Of a stretch of DNA of 64,000 nucleotides, positions 44,499 to 53,753 are shown one piece after another. This DNA is from JBGCEZ01 sp045106735. GTDB lineage: Bacteria; Planctomycetota; Phycisphaerae; Phycisphaerales; SM1A02. The stretch's first letter is position 1; each line of letters starts with the position of its first letter. The DNA lies in assembly GCA_045106735.1 (NCBI GenBank), contig JBGCEZ010000030.1, forward strand, positions 1 through 64,000, read 5' to 3'. The position numbers were made by a program, and so were the translations under genes. The notes under the pieces are model-generated. The model saw only the letters and a list, made by a program, of their open reading frames with translations. It did no database searches and was not told the DNA's origin.

Positions 44499-45692
44499 AT
44501 GCGCATCGTCCACTACCACCTCGCGATCCAGCTCGAACGGGGCGGCGTGGTTCGGGCGGTTCTGGACCTGTCCGGAGCGGTCGCCGGGGCCGGGACGGAC
44601 GTCATCCTGGCCACGCCGGACCCGGTGGATGTGCCCGACGACTGGCCGGTGGTTGACCTGAGCGAACTGACGGCGAACCCAGAATTTCCGTCTGGCCGGC
44701 CGCTGGTCGTGCGGACGCCCCCGCCCGACCGCCGAGGCGGGCGTTTCAGCCCGACCGTGCTCGACGCCCACACCGCGCTCTTTGACGATGACACACGTTT
44801 GCATCTCCACGGAATGTGGAGTCCTCGTTCCGTCCAACTCGGCCGGCTCGCCCGCGCCCGGCGCGTGCCCTACGTCATCAGCCCTCACGGCATGCTCGAC
44901 GAGTGGAGCATGCAGCAGAAGCAGCTCAAGAAGCGTGCGTATTTGTGGATCACCGGACGGCGCTGGCTCGAAGGCGCCGCCACTCTGCTTTGCACTGCCG
45001 AAGCGGAGCTGCAGCAAGCCCAACGATGGATGCCGCACAACCGCGGCACCAGTTTGCCGCTGATCATGGATCTCGAACCATTCCGCGAACCGGTTGGCCC
45101 TGAACTCGCCGCGGCCCGATTTCCGGAAGTCGCCTCGGACGATCCCGTCTGCCTGTTCCTGAGCCGGATTCACGTCAAGAAGGGCGTCGAACGACTGATC
45201 GAGGCGATGGCGCAGCTGCGGTCCGGCGGCACGCCCGTCCGCGCGATCGTGGCCGGCAGCGGCGACGAGGACTACAGCGCTGCCCTGCAGCGCCAGGTCG
45301 GCGAACGCGGACTGGACGATTCGATCAGTTTTCCCGGCTTCGTCCGCGGCCGCGAAAAGGTCTCGCTCTACGAAGCGTGCGAATTGTTCGTCCTGCCGAC
45401 GAGCCAGGAGAACTTCGGCTTCGTGATCTTTGAAGCGATGGCCGCCGGCACGCCGGTCATCACCACCCGCGGCGTGGACACCTGGCCGGAGATTGAATCC
45501 TCCGGCGGCGGCGTTGTCGTCGACGCGACGCCCGAGGCGATTGCCAAGGCGATCAAAGAGTTGCTTGGCGATCCCGAACGACGTCGAGCGATGGGTGCGG
45601 CGGGACGAGCATGGGCCCTCAAGAATCTCGCCGCGGACGCCGTCGTCGAACGCTACCTCGAGATGTACCGCGCGGCCGCCCACCCGAGCTGA
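44499..45692 (+). CDS. Glycosyltransferase family 4
   Basis: A 397-residue GT-B glycosyltransferase. The N-terminal lobe has HYHLAIQLERGGVVRAVLDLS and LHLHGMWSPRSVQLGRLARARRVPYVISPHGMLDEWSMQQKQ, a pattern frequent in exopolysaccharide GT4 enzymes. The C-terminal lobe has PVCLFLSRIHVKKGVERLIEAM, GSGDEDY, SFPGFVRGREKVSLYEACELFVLPTSQENFGFVIFEAMAAGTPVITT, which includes the E-x7-E donor site. Start ATG 44499 fits the usual short N-terminus (MRIVHYH). It opens the polysaccharide gene set; the next gene is convergent. Donor and acceptor are unknown. Confidence 0.9.
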   Translation: MRIVHYHLAIQLERGGVVRAVLDLSGAVAGAGTDVILATPDPVDVPDDWPVVDLSELTANPEFPSGRPLVVRTPPPDRRGGRFSPTVLDAHTALFDDDTRLHLHGMWSPRSVQLGRLARARRVPYVISPHGMLDEWSMQQKQLKKRAYLWITGRRWLEGAATLLCTAEAELQQAQRWMPHNRGTSLPLIMDLEPFREPVGPELAAARFPEVASDDPVCLFLSRIHVKKGVERLIEAMAQLRSGGTPVRAIVAGSGDEDYSAALQRQVGERGLDDSISFPGFVRGREKVSLYEACELFVLPTSQENFGFVIFEAMAAGTPVITTRGVDTWPEIESSGGGVVVDATPEAIAKAIKELLGDPERRRAMGAAGRAWALKNLAADAVVERYLEMYRAAAHPS

Positions 45693-45834
45693 ATCGCGCG
45701 AGAGAAGCCGCCGCTCCAGGTCGCGTTGCGCATCAGCGATGCGAGGCTGAACCGTGCGGAACTGAACCGCGATCGCGGCCCGGTCATCCCGTGGGAGATC
45801 CGACCGATCAACCTGCGGGTGCCATGCGTGACGC

Positions 45835-47328
45835 TCAGTGCCCGGGATCGGGCACGCCGCCGCGCGGCCAGTGCGGCATGTGGGGATCAGGAGCATCGGG
45901 CGTGCGTGGTTCGGCGTCCGTGGCCGGGCCCGCTCCATCGGCGTGGTCCCAGGCGCCCTCGACCTCGTCATCCTCGGCTTCGTCGTCCCACGCCTCGTCG
46001 TCGCCCAGATGTTCCTCTTCGCCCGCGGCGACCAGCCACTGCGGGTCGTGCCGGGCGGCCCAGAGGATGCGATGGCCGACGCCCGCAAAGATCGAGAACA
46101 GCACGAGCGTGGCCGACACGCGGGCCAGCAGGTAGCCCTCGAGCACCGCACCGGCGAAATACATGCCATTGAAGGCGATGGTCAGGTCGATGACGCCGCG
46201 CACCTGCGAGGACGCACGCCAGCGCAGGCGGATCAGCCGCATGACGTTGACGAAGCTGACGACGACCAGCAGGCCCATGAGGATGCCCATGCCGATCCCG
46301 TAGGACGCCATGCCGTAGAGGTAGCTGTTCTCACTTCTCGGTGTGGCGTCCACGCCCACCCCGATCACCGGGCTTGATCGCCAGGTATCGAGCATGGCGA
46401 ACCATGAACTCGACCGCGTGTCTTCCAGAGAGGTCAGCCGGCTGGCATTGCTCACTTCAATCCCGAGCGAACTCAGCACCACATTCCCGACGAGGATCAC
46501 GACGATCACCGCGGGCATGATGAAGATCGATCGGCCGATCCGGCCGTAGAACGCGACGGCGGCGGCGATGGCGAAGATGCCCGCCCCCGTCCGTGATCCG
46601 GACCAGGCGAGCATGAGCAAGCCGGCCGCGGTCATGCCGCCCCAGACCAATCGCAGTCGCCGTTTGGGATCGTTCAGCACGAGCCAGAGCGTGATGGCCA
46701 CGGTCATGCCGAGGTAGACCGCGGCGTGCTGCGGGTTCACGGTCAGGCCGCGAAACCGGAACTGGTTGCCGAGGGTCAGGGCCGACGGATTGACCAGATA
46801 CTGCACGACCACGCCGCCGGTCCAAACGATCAGCGAAAATCCGACCATGCGAAGCAAGGAAAGCAGGTCGCCCCACTTGCCGACCAAGCCGGAGATGATC
46901 ACGATCAGCGGCACGAGCTGGACGATGGCCAGCACGATCGAGCTGATGCCCGAGCCGGGACCATCGTGAACCATGCGCAGCATGCCGGCGTACACGCCGA
47001 TGAACAGCAGGATCATGGATTGCAGCGGCCACGGCCGACCCAGGAATCGGGAAGTGTGGCCGAAGATGCCGACAAAGAGCAGAACGCTGGTCATCAGCAC
47101 CAGGGGCGAGCGAGACGCCTGGATCGGGTGCAGCCACTGGTCACGACCCGACGCGCCATTGGTCGTGGCGATCGACGAGAAGAGGAACACGACGGCGATG
47201 ATGATCAGAACCGACCGAAGCCGAGCCAGCTGGAGGATGACCGCGATCGCCGCGGCCAGTCCGCCGCCGACGAGCGCGGCCAGCGGCAGGTCAGCCAGGA
47301 ACGAAGGCAGGTCGGTGATCAGGTCCAT
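45835..47328 (-). CDS. O-antigen ligase/polymerase-like membrane protein
   Basis: A 497-residue integral membrane protein with about ten hydrophobic helices between residues 10 and 430, and an acidic cytoplasmic tail of about 70 residues (EEEHLGDDEAWDDEAEDDEVEG). The family signal is the Wzy_C-type region: the polar loop QFRFRGLTVNPQHAAVYLGMT, AWSGSRTGAGIFAI and, later, TRSSSWFAMLDTWRSSPVIGVGVDATPRSENSYL, which resembles O-antigen ligase and polymerase loops. Start ATG 47328 (MDLITDL) avoids a Trp/Pro-rich N-terminal reading of a 12-bp repeat. In the exopolysaccharide neighbourhood it likely polymerises or ligates the glycan. Confidence 0.8.
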   Translation of the reverse strand: MDLITDLPSFLADLPLAALVGGGLAAAIAVILQLARLRSVLIIIAVVFLFSSIATTNGASGRDQWLHPIQASRSPLVLMTSVLLFVGIFGHTSRFLGRPWPLQSMILLFIGVYAGMLRMVHDGPGSGISSIVLAIVQLVPLIVIISGLVGKWGDLLSLLRMVGFSLIVWTGGVVVQYLVNPSALTLGNQFRFRGLTVNPQHAAVYLGMTVAITLWLVLNDPKRRLRLVWGGMTAAGLLMLAWSGSRTGAGIFAIAAAVAFYGRIGRSIFIMPAVIVVILVGNVVLSSLGIEVSNASRLTSLEDTRSSSWFAMLDTWRSSPVIGVGVDATPRSENSYLYGMASYGIGMGILMGLLVVVSFVNVMRLIRLRWRASSQVRGVIDLTIAFNGMYFAGAVLEGYLLARVSATLVLFSIFAGVGHRILWAARHDPQWLVAAGEEEHLGDDEAWDDEAEDDEVEGAWDHADGAGPATDAEPRTPDAPDPHMPHWPRGGVPDPGH

Positions 47329-47386
47329 GCGGGCGGCGTCCGGGCGGCGAGGGCAGGTCTTCGGCGGTGAGGTCGAGGTCGAAGTT

Positions 47387-47422
47387 GGCCAGGTCGAGGG
47401 CCAGGTCGAGGGCCAGGTCGGG
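47387..47422. repeat. 12-bp tandem repeat upstream of the ligase-like gene
   Basis: Three 12-bp copies of GGCCAGGTCGAG/GGCCAGGTCGGG, with partial copies on both sides. It lies 60 bp upstream of the minus-strand start. Confidence 0.8.
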
Positions 47423-47604
47423 GGCCAGATTGGCCAGGTCGGGGGCGAATCCACCGCCGCAGCGACGAACAGATCGGGCCAGGAGCGAAACGGCGGCCAA
47501 AGAATTGACCGTCATGCCCCCGGGGGGCGGCATGGTAGAGGATTCATCGGCGATCCTCGCCGGCGGGTGAAGCCCGTTGGGCGGACCGCGCAGGATCCGC
47601 CCGC

Positions 47605-49248
47605 GTGACCACCCGCTCCCCCTACGAACCCGACCGCGATCCGGATCGCTCGGAAGCAGAGATCGAGGCCGAGTCCTCGTCCTCGGCGGCGCGTGAGGCC
47701 GACGGCCGGTCGGCGCCGGCCAGCCCGTCTCTGGAGGCTCCCGCCGACCCGGACCCGGGCCCCAGCCTGGCCCGCCGGGCGGCCAGCGGCGGCATGCTGA
47801 TGGCGGCCCAGACTGCCTGCAGCCAAGTCATCAACCTCGGCGGGTTCATCCTGCTGGGCTTCCTGCTCACGGAAACCGACCACGGCCTTTTCACCCAGAC
47901 GATCACCGTGGCCACGTTCGCCACGCTGCTCCAGCAGATCGGCATCCGGTCGATCCTGATTTCCCGGGCCGAGCGCTTTGCGGTGCTCGGGGCCGCGGCC
48001 ACGGTCCTGATGCTGACCGGCGGGCTCCTGCTCGCCGCCGCGATCATGGGGGCCGCCCCGCTCATCGCCCGGGCGTACGGCAGCCCGCAGCTCGTTCCGC
48101 TGATTCAGATCATCGCCCTCTCGGTCCCGTTCAACGCGGTGGCCGTGGTGGCCGAATCGCGTCTGCAGATCGATCTTCGCTTCCGGTCGATGGTCCGGAT
48201 TCAGTTCACCCGGCTTCTCGGCGAGATGCTGGCGATGATCGCGATGGCCCTGCTGGGCGCCGGGCCCTACGCCCTGGTCGTGCCGCGCACGGTGTTCACG
48301 ATTTCCGCCACCGCCGACTACTGGCGCATCGCCCGGCCGCACCTCGGCCTCGGTCGCGACCGCCGGCTGCCGCGGCTGCGTCGCAACATGGGGCGGCTGC
48401 TGGGCGACTCGCGGCATCTGGCGCCGGCGAACGTCGCGAACTACCTGATTTCGCAGAGCGACCGGATCATCCTGAGCATCTTCGCCACGCCGGCAATCGT
48501 CGGCATCTACGGCTTTGCCCTCTCGCTCGTCTCGCGGCCGGCTCTGGTGCTCGACCGCAGCCTGGCCAGCGTGCTTGCTCCGGTCCTCGGCCGACTCCGC
48601 GACGAACCGGAACGCCAGGCCCGCGGCTACGTCCGGGCCGTCCGCCTCACCGCGGCGATCAGCGCGCCGCTGTGCTTGCAGATCGGACTCGCCGCCGCCC
48701 CGGTCATGCACACGATCATGCACCCGCGTTGGCTGCCAACGATTCCCATCATGCAGTTGATGGCCGTGACGACCGTGTTCGCCATCGTCGGCCGGACGCA
48801 CGCCCCACTGCTGGACATGCAGCGCCGCTTCCACATTCGGATGCGGCTGAACATCATCCACGCCGTTGTGATGGTCTCGGCCGTGGCGTTCGCGGCCCGC
48901 GAAGGCCGGGCCCTCGCCGTGGCCCAGGCGGTGGCCGTGGTGCAGACCATCGGCGCGCTGGTCAAGATTCGCGTGGCCATCGGCGGCGGCGGGCTCGGGT
49001 GGCGGGAAGTGTCGTCGATTCTCACCGTGCCGGTTCTGGCCGGCGCCGCAGCCTCGGCCGTGACCCATGCCGCCCTGACGTGGATCCCCAACGAGGGCTG
49101 GGGATGGTGGGCGCAGCTTCCGACGATTCCGCTGCTGTTCTTCCCGGTCTACCTCGTGATCCTGCGGCTGTTCGCCCGCGAGACCTTCGCCGAGTTCGTC
49201 GGCCAGGCCCGGTCGGTCATGGCTCGACTCGAGCGCTTCCGCCGGTGA
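47605..49248 (+). CDS. Polysaccharide flippase (MOP/Wzx-like)
   Basis: A 547-residue membrane protein of the multidrug/oligosaccharidyl-lipid/polysaccharide exporter superfamily, moving lipid-linked sugar units across the inner membrane. An N-terminal hydrophilic extension of about 55 residues is followed by roughly 12-14 helices, including SGGMLMAAQTACSQVINLGGFILLGFLLT and the internal-repeat region NVANYLISQSDRIILSIFATPAIVGIYGFALSL, typical of Wzx proteins. GTG 47605 was taken as the start; the later GTG/ATG choices would trim only the extension. It is flanked by ligase and glycosyltransferase genes and its 3' end overlaps the next gene by 32 bp (convergent). Confidence 0.87.
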   Translation: MTTRSPYEPDRDPDRSEAEIEAESSSSAAREADGRSAPASPSLEAPADPDPGPSLARRAASGGMLMAAQTACSQVINLGGFILLGFLLTETDHGLFTQTITVATFATLLQQIGIRSILISRAERFAVLGAAATVLMLTGGLLLAAAIMGAAPLIARAYGSPQLVPLIQIIALSVPFNAVAVVAESRLQIDLRFRSMVRIQFTRLLGEMLAMIAMALLGAGPYALVVPRTVFTISATADYWRIARPHLGLGRDRRLPRLRRNMGRLLGDSRHLAPANVANYLISQSDRIILSIFATPAIVGIYGFALSLVSRPALVLDRSLASVLAPVLGRLRDEPERQARGYVRAVRLTAAISAPLCLQIGLAAAPVMHTIMHPRWLPTIPIMQLMAVTTVFAIVGRTHAPLLDMQRRFHIRMRLNIIHAVVMVSAVAFAAREGRALAVAQAVAVVQTIGALVKIRVAIGGGGLGWREVSSILTVPVLAGAAASAVTHAALTWIPNEGWGWWAQLPTIPLLFFPVYLVILRLFARETFAEFVGQARSVMARLERFRR

Positions 49249-50236
49249 CGGGATCGGCCCGGTAGGCCATCGTCACGTCGGCCAGCGCCTGGCGGCCCGG
49301 ATGGTCATCCGCCGCGTACGCGTCCGTCCAGTCGCCGGCCAGCAGGTCCTGGTGGGACGCTCGGGCCATGCTGCCAAAGTAGTGCAGGAATCGAACCGGA
49401 AGTTCTTCGCCCTGGCCGGAGTCCATGTACCGCCAGTTGTAGGTGTGGTCCAGGTACGTCGGACGCAGCTTCATGCGGATCATCGCGGTTGAAATCGCGA
49501 CCTGGTCGGCCAGCCGGGCCATGAACCACCAGCCAATGATCAAGGGCTCGCTCCAGCGGCCAAGCCGGTGCACGCGGTAGTTGTAGAAGTTGCGAAGCAC
49601 GCGCCACGGGTTGGGCTGGCGCGTGCGCATCTGCTCGTACATCATCTTGGTCTGCTGGAGAATCTCGTCCCCGAACTCGCGGACGTGGCGCCCGCGAACG
49701 ACGAACAACCCGCCGGAGATGTACGGCCAGCGCGAGTACGGGGCGTGGTCCGCGAACCACGGGTGCTCCCATTCGGCAAGCTGCGCCCGCGTGAGGCCGG
49801 TTTCCTGGCGGAGCAGTTTGTCCAGGCCGCGCAAGAGCGGAAGTGGCGGCCGCGGGTCGATGCCCGCCGGCGTCACACCCAGGTCGAAGTCATCCTCGGC
49901 CAGCCGGGCGTGCAAGCCGTCCAGGTGGTCGCACACGCACATGTCCACATCGCTGAGGATCACCCAGTCGTCGTCTTCCAGGCCGTCGATGCGGAAGGCG
50001 TTGAACTTGTTGCGCTCCGGATGCGACGTCGAGATGCGCGGCATGACGCGGACATCCACGTTCGATTCGCGGCGCAAGCGTTCGGACAGCGCTTCGTCTT
50101 CGCGCTCGTTGAAGACGACGGTGACGTCGGCGTCGGCCAGCATCCCGCCACGCCGGCGGATGCTCCAGGCCCAGAGCAGGGCCATTTCGCCGAAGCGCTG
50201 GTTGGCCTCGGCCACCGTGACGAATCGGACCCGCAT
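49217..50236 (-). CDS. Putative glycosyltransferase (GT-A-like)
   Basis: A 339-residue predicted cytoplasmic protein. The N-terminal part (about 1-130) has a Rossmann-like start (MRVRFVTVAEANQRFGEMALLWAWSIRR) and a DxD-type motif in WVILSDVDMCVCDHLDG (about residue 95), as in GT-A enzymes that bind a metal-nucleotide-sugar. PYISGGLFVVRGRHVREFGDEIL is another common GT-A segment. The remainder, including WWFMARLADQVAISTAMI and the HYFGS stretch, is less conserved. The family is not identified exactly. It is convergent with the flippase gene, and two more polysaccharide genes lie upstream on the same strand. Confidence 0.65.
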   Translation of the reverse strand: MRVRFVTVAEANQRFGEMALLWAWSIRRRGGMLADADVTVVFNEREDEALSERLRRESNVDVRVMPRISTSHPERNKFNAFRIDGLEDDDWVILSDVDMCVCDHLDGLHARLAEDDFDLGVTPAGIDPRPPLPLLRGLDKLLRQETGLTRAQLAEWEHPWFADHAPYSRWPYISGGLFVVRGRHVREFGDEILQQTKMMYEQMRTRQPNPWRVLRNFYNYRVHRLGRWSEPLIIGWWFMARLADQVAISTAMIRMKLRPTYLDHTYNWRYMDSGQGEELPVRFLHYFGSMARASHQDLLAGDWTDAYAADDHPGRQALADVTMAYRADPVTGGSARVEP

Positions 50237-50328
50237 GTCGCTGACTCCTTGGCCGAATGACCCTCGGGCCGGGTGGCGGCTCGAGCGAGTGATCGCTCGA
50301 GCAGGTGACCGCTCGGGCCGGGCAAACT

Positions 50329-51165
50329 TCAGATCGACCAGGCCGATCGGTCGATGTCATACCGACCGCTGAAAGCGTCGATGTCCGCCCGCAACTCGTC
50401 GATCACCCACTGCCGCGTCTCGGCATCGTACTCGGGCTTGTCGCCGATCGGTCGCTTGAGTGCGCCGCGCACCATCGACCGCAGCGGCGCGGGGGCAAGA
50501 TCCCGCAGATGCCGGAACGCCGGGATCTTTCGCAGGATGCCGGTGGCCGGCGTGTCGACCATGCCGACGTTCGACGCATGCTGGGCCGACGCCCGCGGCG
50601 CGAGCGGCACGTCCGGGTCCACGCCCAGAAACGCCAGCGTGCGTTCGATCACCGGACCCGGGTCTGCCCGGTACGGCTCGAACTGCAGCACGAGCATCTG
50701 GGCATCCGGATAGTGCGCCCGGTAGAGCGAGAGCTGGTGGTCGTACCGGCTGTGGTCGAGGTACTCGGGCCGTTCCCGCACCGCCTCGTTGAACGGCCGC
50801 GTCTCGCGGTTCTCGCGCGAACGCAGGTGCATCCAGTGGCTGCGGATCCGCTCGAGCGGATCGCGGGCGATGAAGATCAGCCGGGCGTTGGGCAGATGCT
50901 CCGCCAATCGGGCCGGGGCATCGGGGTAGAGATGGTGCTGCGTGTACGTCGTGCTGCCCTCGCCGATCATCCGGGCGTCGCCGGCGGCGGCGAAACGCTC
51001 GCGGTACCAGTCCATGCCGCGGGCCCACACCTCCGCGTGCGAGAAGAAGTACGGCTCCTTCGGATCGCAGACGAAGACATCGGGATGCCGGCCAAGGACA
51101 TCGCACAGGCTGGAGGTCCCGCTCTTCTGGGCCCCGATCACGAGAAAATCAGGCAGTCGGCTCAC
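50329..51165 (-). CDS. PAPS-dependent sulfotransferase
   Basis: A 278-residue sulfotransferase (Sulfotransfer_1/3 family) transferring sulfuryl groups from PAPS to a sugar or another hydroxyl. The 5'-phosphosulfate loop is VIGAQKSGTSSLCDVL (about residues 9-24), and the 3'-phosphate site is IFIARDPLERIRSHWMH (about 98-114). KEPYFFS and GEGSTTYTQHH are also family segments. GTG 51165 overlaps the stop of the upstream glycosyltransferase. The polysaccharide context and the nearby PAPS-making genes suggest a sulfated glycan, an inference. Confidence 0.88.
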   Translation of the reverse strand: MSRLPDFLVIGAQKSGTSSLCDVLGRHPDVFVCDPKEPYFFSHAEVWARGMDWYRERFAAAGDARMIGEGSTTYTQHHLYPDAPARLAEHLPNARLIFIARDPLERIRSHWMHLRSRENRETRPFNEAVRERPEYLDHSRYDHQLSLYRAHYPDAQMLVLQFEPYRADPGPVIERTLAFLGVDPDVPLAPRASAQHASNVGMVDTPATGILRKIPAFRHLRDLAPAPLRSMVRGALKRPIGDKPEYDAETRQWVIDELRADIDAFSGRYDIDRSAWSI

Positions 51166-52286
51166 GAACCGTTCTCCGGGCCCGCGAGGGCCACCAGTCG
51201 ATCGAGGTAAGCGGGATACGTGCGGGACGCGTCAAAGTTCGTGCGAACGTGTTCGGCTGCCGCTTCACCGCGCTGACGGAGCACGTCGGCATCGGCCACA
51301 ACCGCATCGATGGCCGCGGCCAGTCCAGCGACGTCGCCCGGTTCAAAGAGCTCGCCCGTTTCGCCCGGCCGAACAACGTCGGGAATCGCCCCGGTGCGGG
51401 GCGCGATCACCGGCAGCCCGGCGGCCGCCCCTTCCAGGATCGCCCAGGGCAGCATGTCAAAACGCGACGCCAGGATGAACGCATCCATCGAAGGAAGCAG
51501 CTCGCGTCGCAGCGTGTCGCGTTCGACGCGGCCGTGGAACACGATGCCCGGCTCCGTGCGCCCGCCGAGGATGGATGCGTCGGCCCCGACCACATGCAGT
51601 TCGCAGGGCGTTTTCACCCGCCGCAAAGCTTCGACGACCAGGTCGCCGCCCTTGCGGTGCCAGGCGGTGCCGACAAAGACCAGCCGGACCGGGGCATCGG
51701 CCGCACGGGGAGCCGACCAGTCGCGCTGGGCCTCGGGCATTTCGATGGAGTTGACGGCGGCATGCACCCGGTCGGCGGGCACGCCGTAGTCCGGCGCCGG
51801 ACTCGACGCGGCCCACGCGTTCCGGCAACCGATGAGATCGGCCTGATCGAACATGTGTTGTTCTGCCCGGCGGAAGGCGGCGCGGGAAGCAGCGGGCATG
51901 CCGAAGGCCTTGACCTCCAGCGCCGCGGTCGAATCGATGTTGACGACGAATCGCGGCCGGGCCCCGCGACCCTCGCCCTGCCGGCGACGCCAGCGGACCA
52001 TGGCCCACGCATTGACCTGGGTCATCAGGTGGACGACGTCAAAGTGGCGAAGATCCAGCGGCCCCCGGAACCACCCGTCGATCACCCGGCCCCAGAGCCG
52101 CAGATGGCGGTCCTGATGGTGGTCCCAGCCGTGGAGCCCAGGAATCGACTTGCCCAGGACCTTCATCCACGTCGGAGCTTCCAGGTCGATATGGACGGCA
52201 TCGACGTCCTCGCGGCCGGCCGTGCCCTCTTTGAGCTGGGCGGCCACGTTCTTGAAGCCCAGGATGTTGCCGTGGATGAAGAGCAT
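51162..52286 (-). CDS. Glycosyltransferase family 4
   Basis: A 374-residue GT-B enzyme. N-terminal MLFIHGNILGFKNVAAQLKEG and FDVVHLMTQVNAWAMVRWRR are lobe-1 features. Lobe 2 has PVRLVFVGTAWHRKGGDLVVEALRRV, then the donor site MDAFILASRFDMLPWAILEGAAAGLPVIAPRTGAIPDVVRPGETGELF. Start ATG 52286 is 9 bases after AGGGG; GTG 52292 is an alternative. The stop overlaps the GTG of the sulfotransferase, so the two are translationally coupled. Confidence 0.88.
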   Translation of the reverse strand: MLFIHGNILGFKNVAAQLKEGTAGREDVDAVHIDLEAPTWMKVLGKSIPGLHGWDHHQDRHLRLWGRVIDGWFRGPLDLRHFDVVHLMTQVNAWAMVRWRRRQGEGRGARPRFVVNIDSTAALEVKAFGMPAASRAAFRRAEQHMFDQADLIGCRNAWAASSPAPDYGVPADRVHAAVNSIEMPEAQRDWSAPRAADAPVRLVFVGTAWHRKGGDLVVEALRRVKTPCELHVVGADASILGGRTEPGIVFHGRVERDTLRRELLPSMDAFILASRFDMLPWAILEGAAAGLPVIAPRTGAIPDVVRPGETGELFEPGDVAGLAAAIDAVVADADVLRQRGEAAAEHVRTNFDASRTYPAYLDRLVALAGPENGS

Positions 52287-52595
52287 CCGCACCGGCCCCT
52301 GGCTCGCCGCCGGCGGAAGCGATTCCGGCCCGATGCCGGCGAGGTTGGTGGAGATGCAGCGATTCACGGGTCGGGGCAGCCAAACGGGGCGAAGGAGCGT
52401 CGGGGGGCATACAGTGCGCTTCCGGCGAACCGCCCTGGGCGGCCCGCCTGACCCCCGTGGCCACGGTCGCGACGGGGTCGACCAGCATAGTGATCGGCCG
52501 TTTCGACCGGTCCCCCCGGCCAATGCCGCCGGGTTTCCGTCACCCGGGGTCTCGCCCTGGGATCCTCGCCCGCCATCGCCCCGCCGAGTTCCGCC
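52287..52595. other. Divergent gap between the glycosyltransferase and mrp
   Basis: 309 bases without a supported gene; nothing distinctive apart from short ORF shadows. It must hold both promoters. Confidence 0.45.
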
Positions 52596-53687
52596 ATGAG
52601 CCTCACCGAATCCCTCGTCCGCCAGGCCCTGAGCACCGTGAACGACCCGGACCTGCACCGGGACCTGGTCAGCCTGAACATGGTCAAAGAGGTCGTGGTC
52701 GACGGGACCGCGGTCACCGTCGGCATCGAGCTGACCACGCCGGCCTGCCCCATGAAGGACAAGATCCGGCAGGACATCGAGCAGGCGATCACCGAACACG
52801 CCGCGGCGGCCGGCGCGGCCGTCGGCACGATCACCGTTGATTACACGGCCCAGGTCCGCGGCGCGGGCGGCGACCGCGAGTCCGCCCTGCCGATGGTGAA
52901 GCACGTCATCGCCGTCGGCGCCGGCAAGGGCGGCGTCGGCAAGTCCACCGTGTCCACGAGCTTGGCCGTTGGCCTGGCCCGGCACGGCGCGAAGGTCGGC
53001 CTGCTGGACGGCGACATTTACGGCCCGTCGATGACCACGATGCTCGGCCTGGACGCGCTGCCCGGCGACGTGCAGAACGGCCTGCTCATGCCCTTCGAAG
53101 TCCACGGCATCAAGGCGATGACCATCGGCAAGCTGGTCGAGCCCGAGAAGGCGCTCATCTGGCGTGGCCCGATGGCCCACGGCGCATTCAAGCAACTCGC
53201 CACGCAGACCGACTGGGGCACGCTCGACTACCTGATCATCGACCTGCCGCCGGGCACCGGCGACGTACCGCTGACGCTGGCCCAGTTGCTGCCGCTGTCG
53301 GGGGCGGTCGTCGTGTGCACGCCGCAGAAGGTGGCCCAGGACGACGCCCGCCGCGCGGTGCGGATGTTCGAGCAGCTCAACGTGAACGTGCTCGGCATCG
53401 TCGAGAACATGAGCTACTTCGTCGGCGACGACGGCAAGGAGTACGACATCTTCGGCCGCGGCGGTGCGGAGATGCTGGCCCAGGCCATGAACCTGCCGTT
53501 CCTTGGTTCGGTGCCCATCCACATGGACATGCGGGCCAACTGCGACGCCGGCACGCCGCACAAGAACTGGGACGAGAACCCCAAGCTTTCTGGTGAACTC
53601 GACACCCTGGTGCGGAACTTCGCGTCGCAGGTGTCGATCGCCACGATGCAGGGTTCGTTCGTCCAGCCGACGCTGTCGATCGGCTGA
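52596..53687 (+). CDS. mrp: Mrp/ApbC-type P-loop ATPase, Fe-S carrier family
   Basis: A 363-residue Mrp (NBP35/ApbC) protein, proposed to bind and deliver [4Fe-4S] clusters. The N-terminal DUF59/MIP18 domain is residues about 1-90 (LVRQALSTVNDPDLHRDLVSLNMV, with TPACPMKDKI). The ATPase core has the deviant Walker A VGAGKGGVGKSTVST (107-121), LLDGDIYGPSMTTMLG, IIDLPPGTGDVPLTL and VVCTPQKVAQDD. The usual cysteine pair in the ENMSYF-C-x-x-C region is absent: it reads ENMSYFVGDDGKEYDIFG (270-287). Cluster binding is therefore uncertain or uses other residues. A 22-bp tandem repeat starts immediately after the stop. Confidence 0.93.
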   Translation: MSLTESLVRQALSTVNDPDLHRDLVSLNMVKEVVVDGTAVTVGIELTTPACPMKDKIRQDIEQAITEHAAAAGAAVGTITVDYTAQVRGAGGDRESALPMVKHVIAVGAGKGGVGKSTVSTSLAVGLARHGAKVGLLDGDIYGPSMTTMLGLDALPGDVQNGLLMPFEVHGIKAMTIGKLVEPEKALIWRGPMAHGAFKQLATQTDWGTLDYLIIDLPPGTGDVPLTLAQLLPLSGAVVVCTPQKVAQDDARRAVRMFEQLNVNVLGIVENMSYFVGDDGKEYDIFGRGGAEMLAQAMNLPFLGSVPIHMDMRANCDAGTPHKNWDENPKLSGELDTLVRNFASQVSIATMQGSFVQPTLSIG

Positions 53688-53753
53688 GGGCTGAGACCTA
53701 AGGGGCTGAGGGCTGAGACCTGAGTTGCTGCGGGCTGAGACCTGAGGGCCGGG
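53688..53753. repeat. 22-bp tandem repeat after mrp
   Basis: Three copies, each beginning GGGCTGAGACCT, at 53688, 53710 and 53732, starting directly after the TGA of mrp. The last parts of the unit vary. There are no unique spacers. Confidence 0.8.

Noticed and set aside
45729..45743. CGCATC/GATGCG hairpin between convergent genes
   Set aside because: Stem is short, the loop has only three bases and no T-tract follows, so it is not a convincing terminator.
42174..46169. 1331-residue minus-strand open frame
   Set aside because: Antisense to the lipoprotein and glycosyltransferase genes; composition is Arg/Val/Gly-rich as expected of a GC-rich shadow.
53688..53753. CRISPR-like 22-bp repeat
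   Set aside because: Only three copies in direct contact without spacers.
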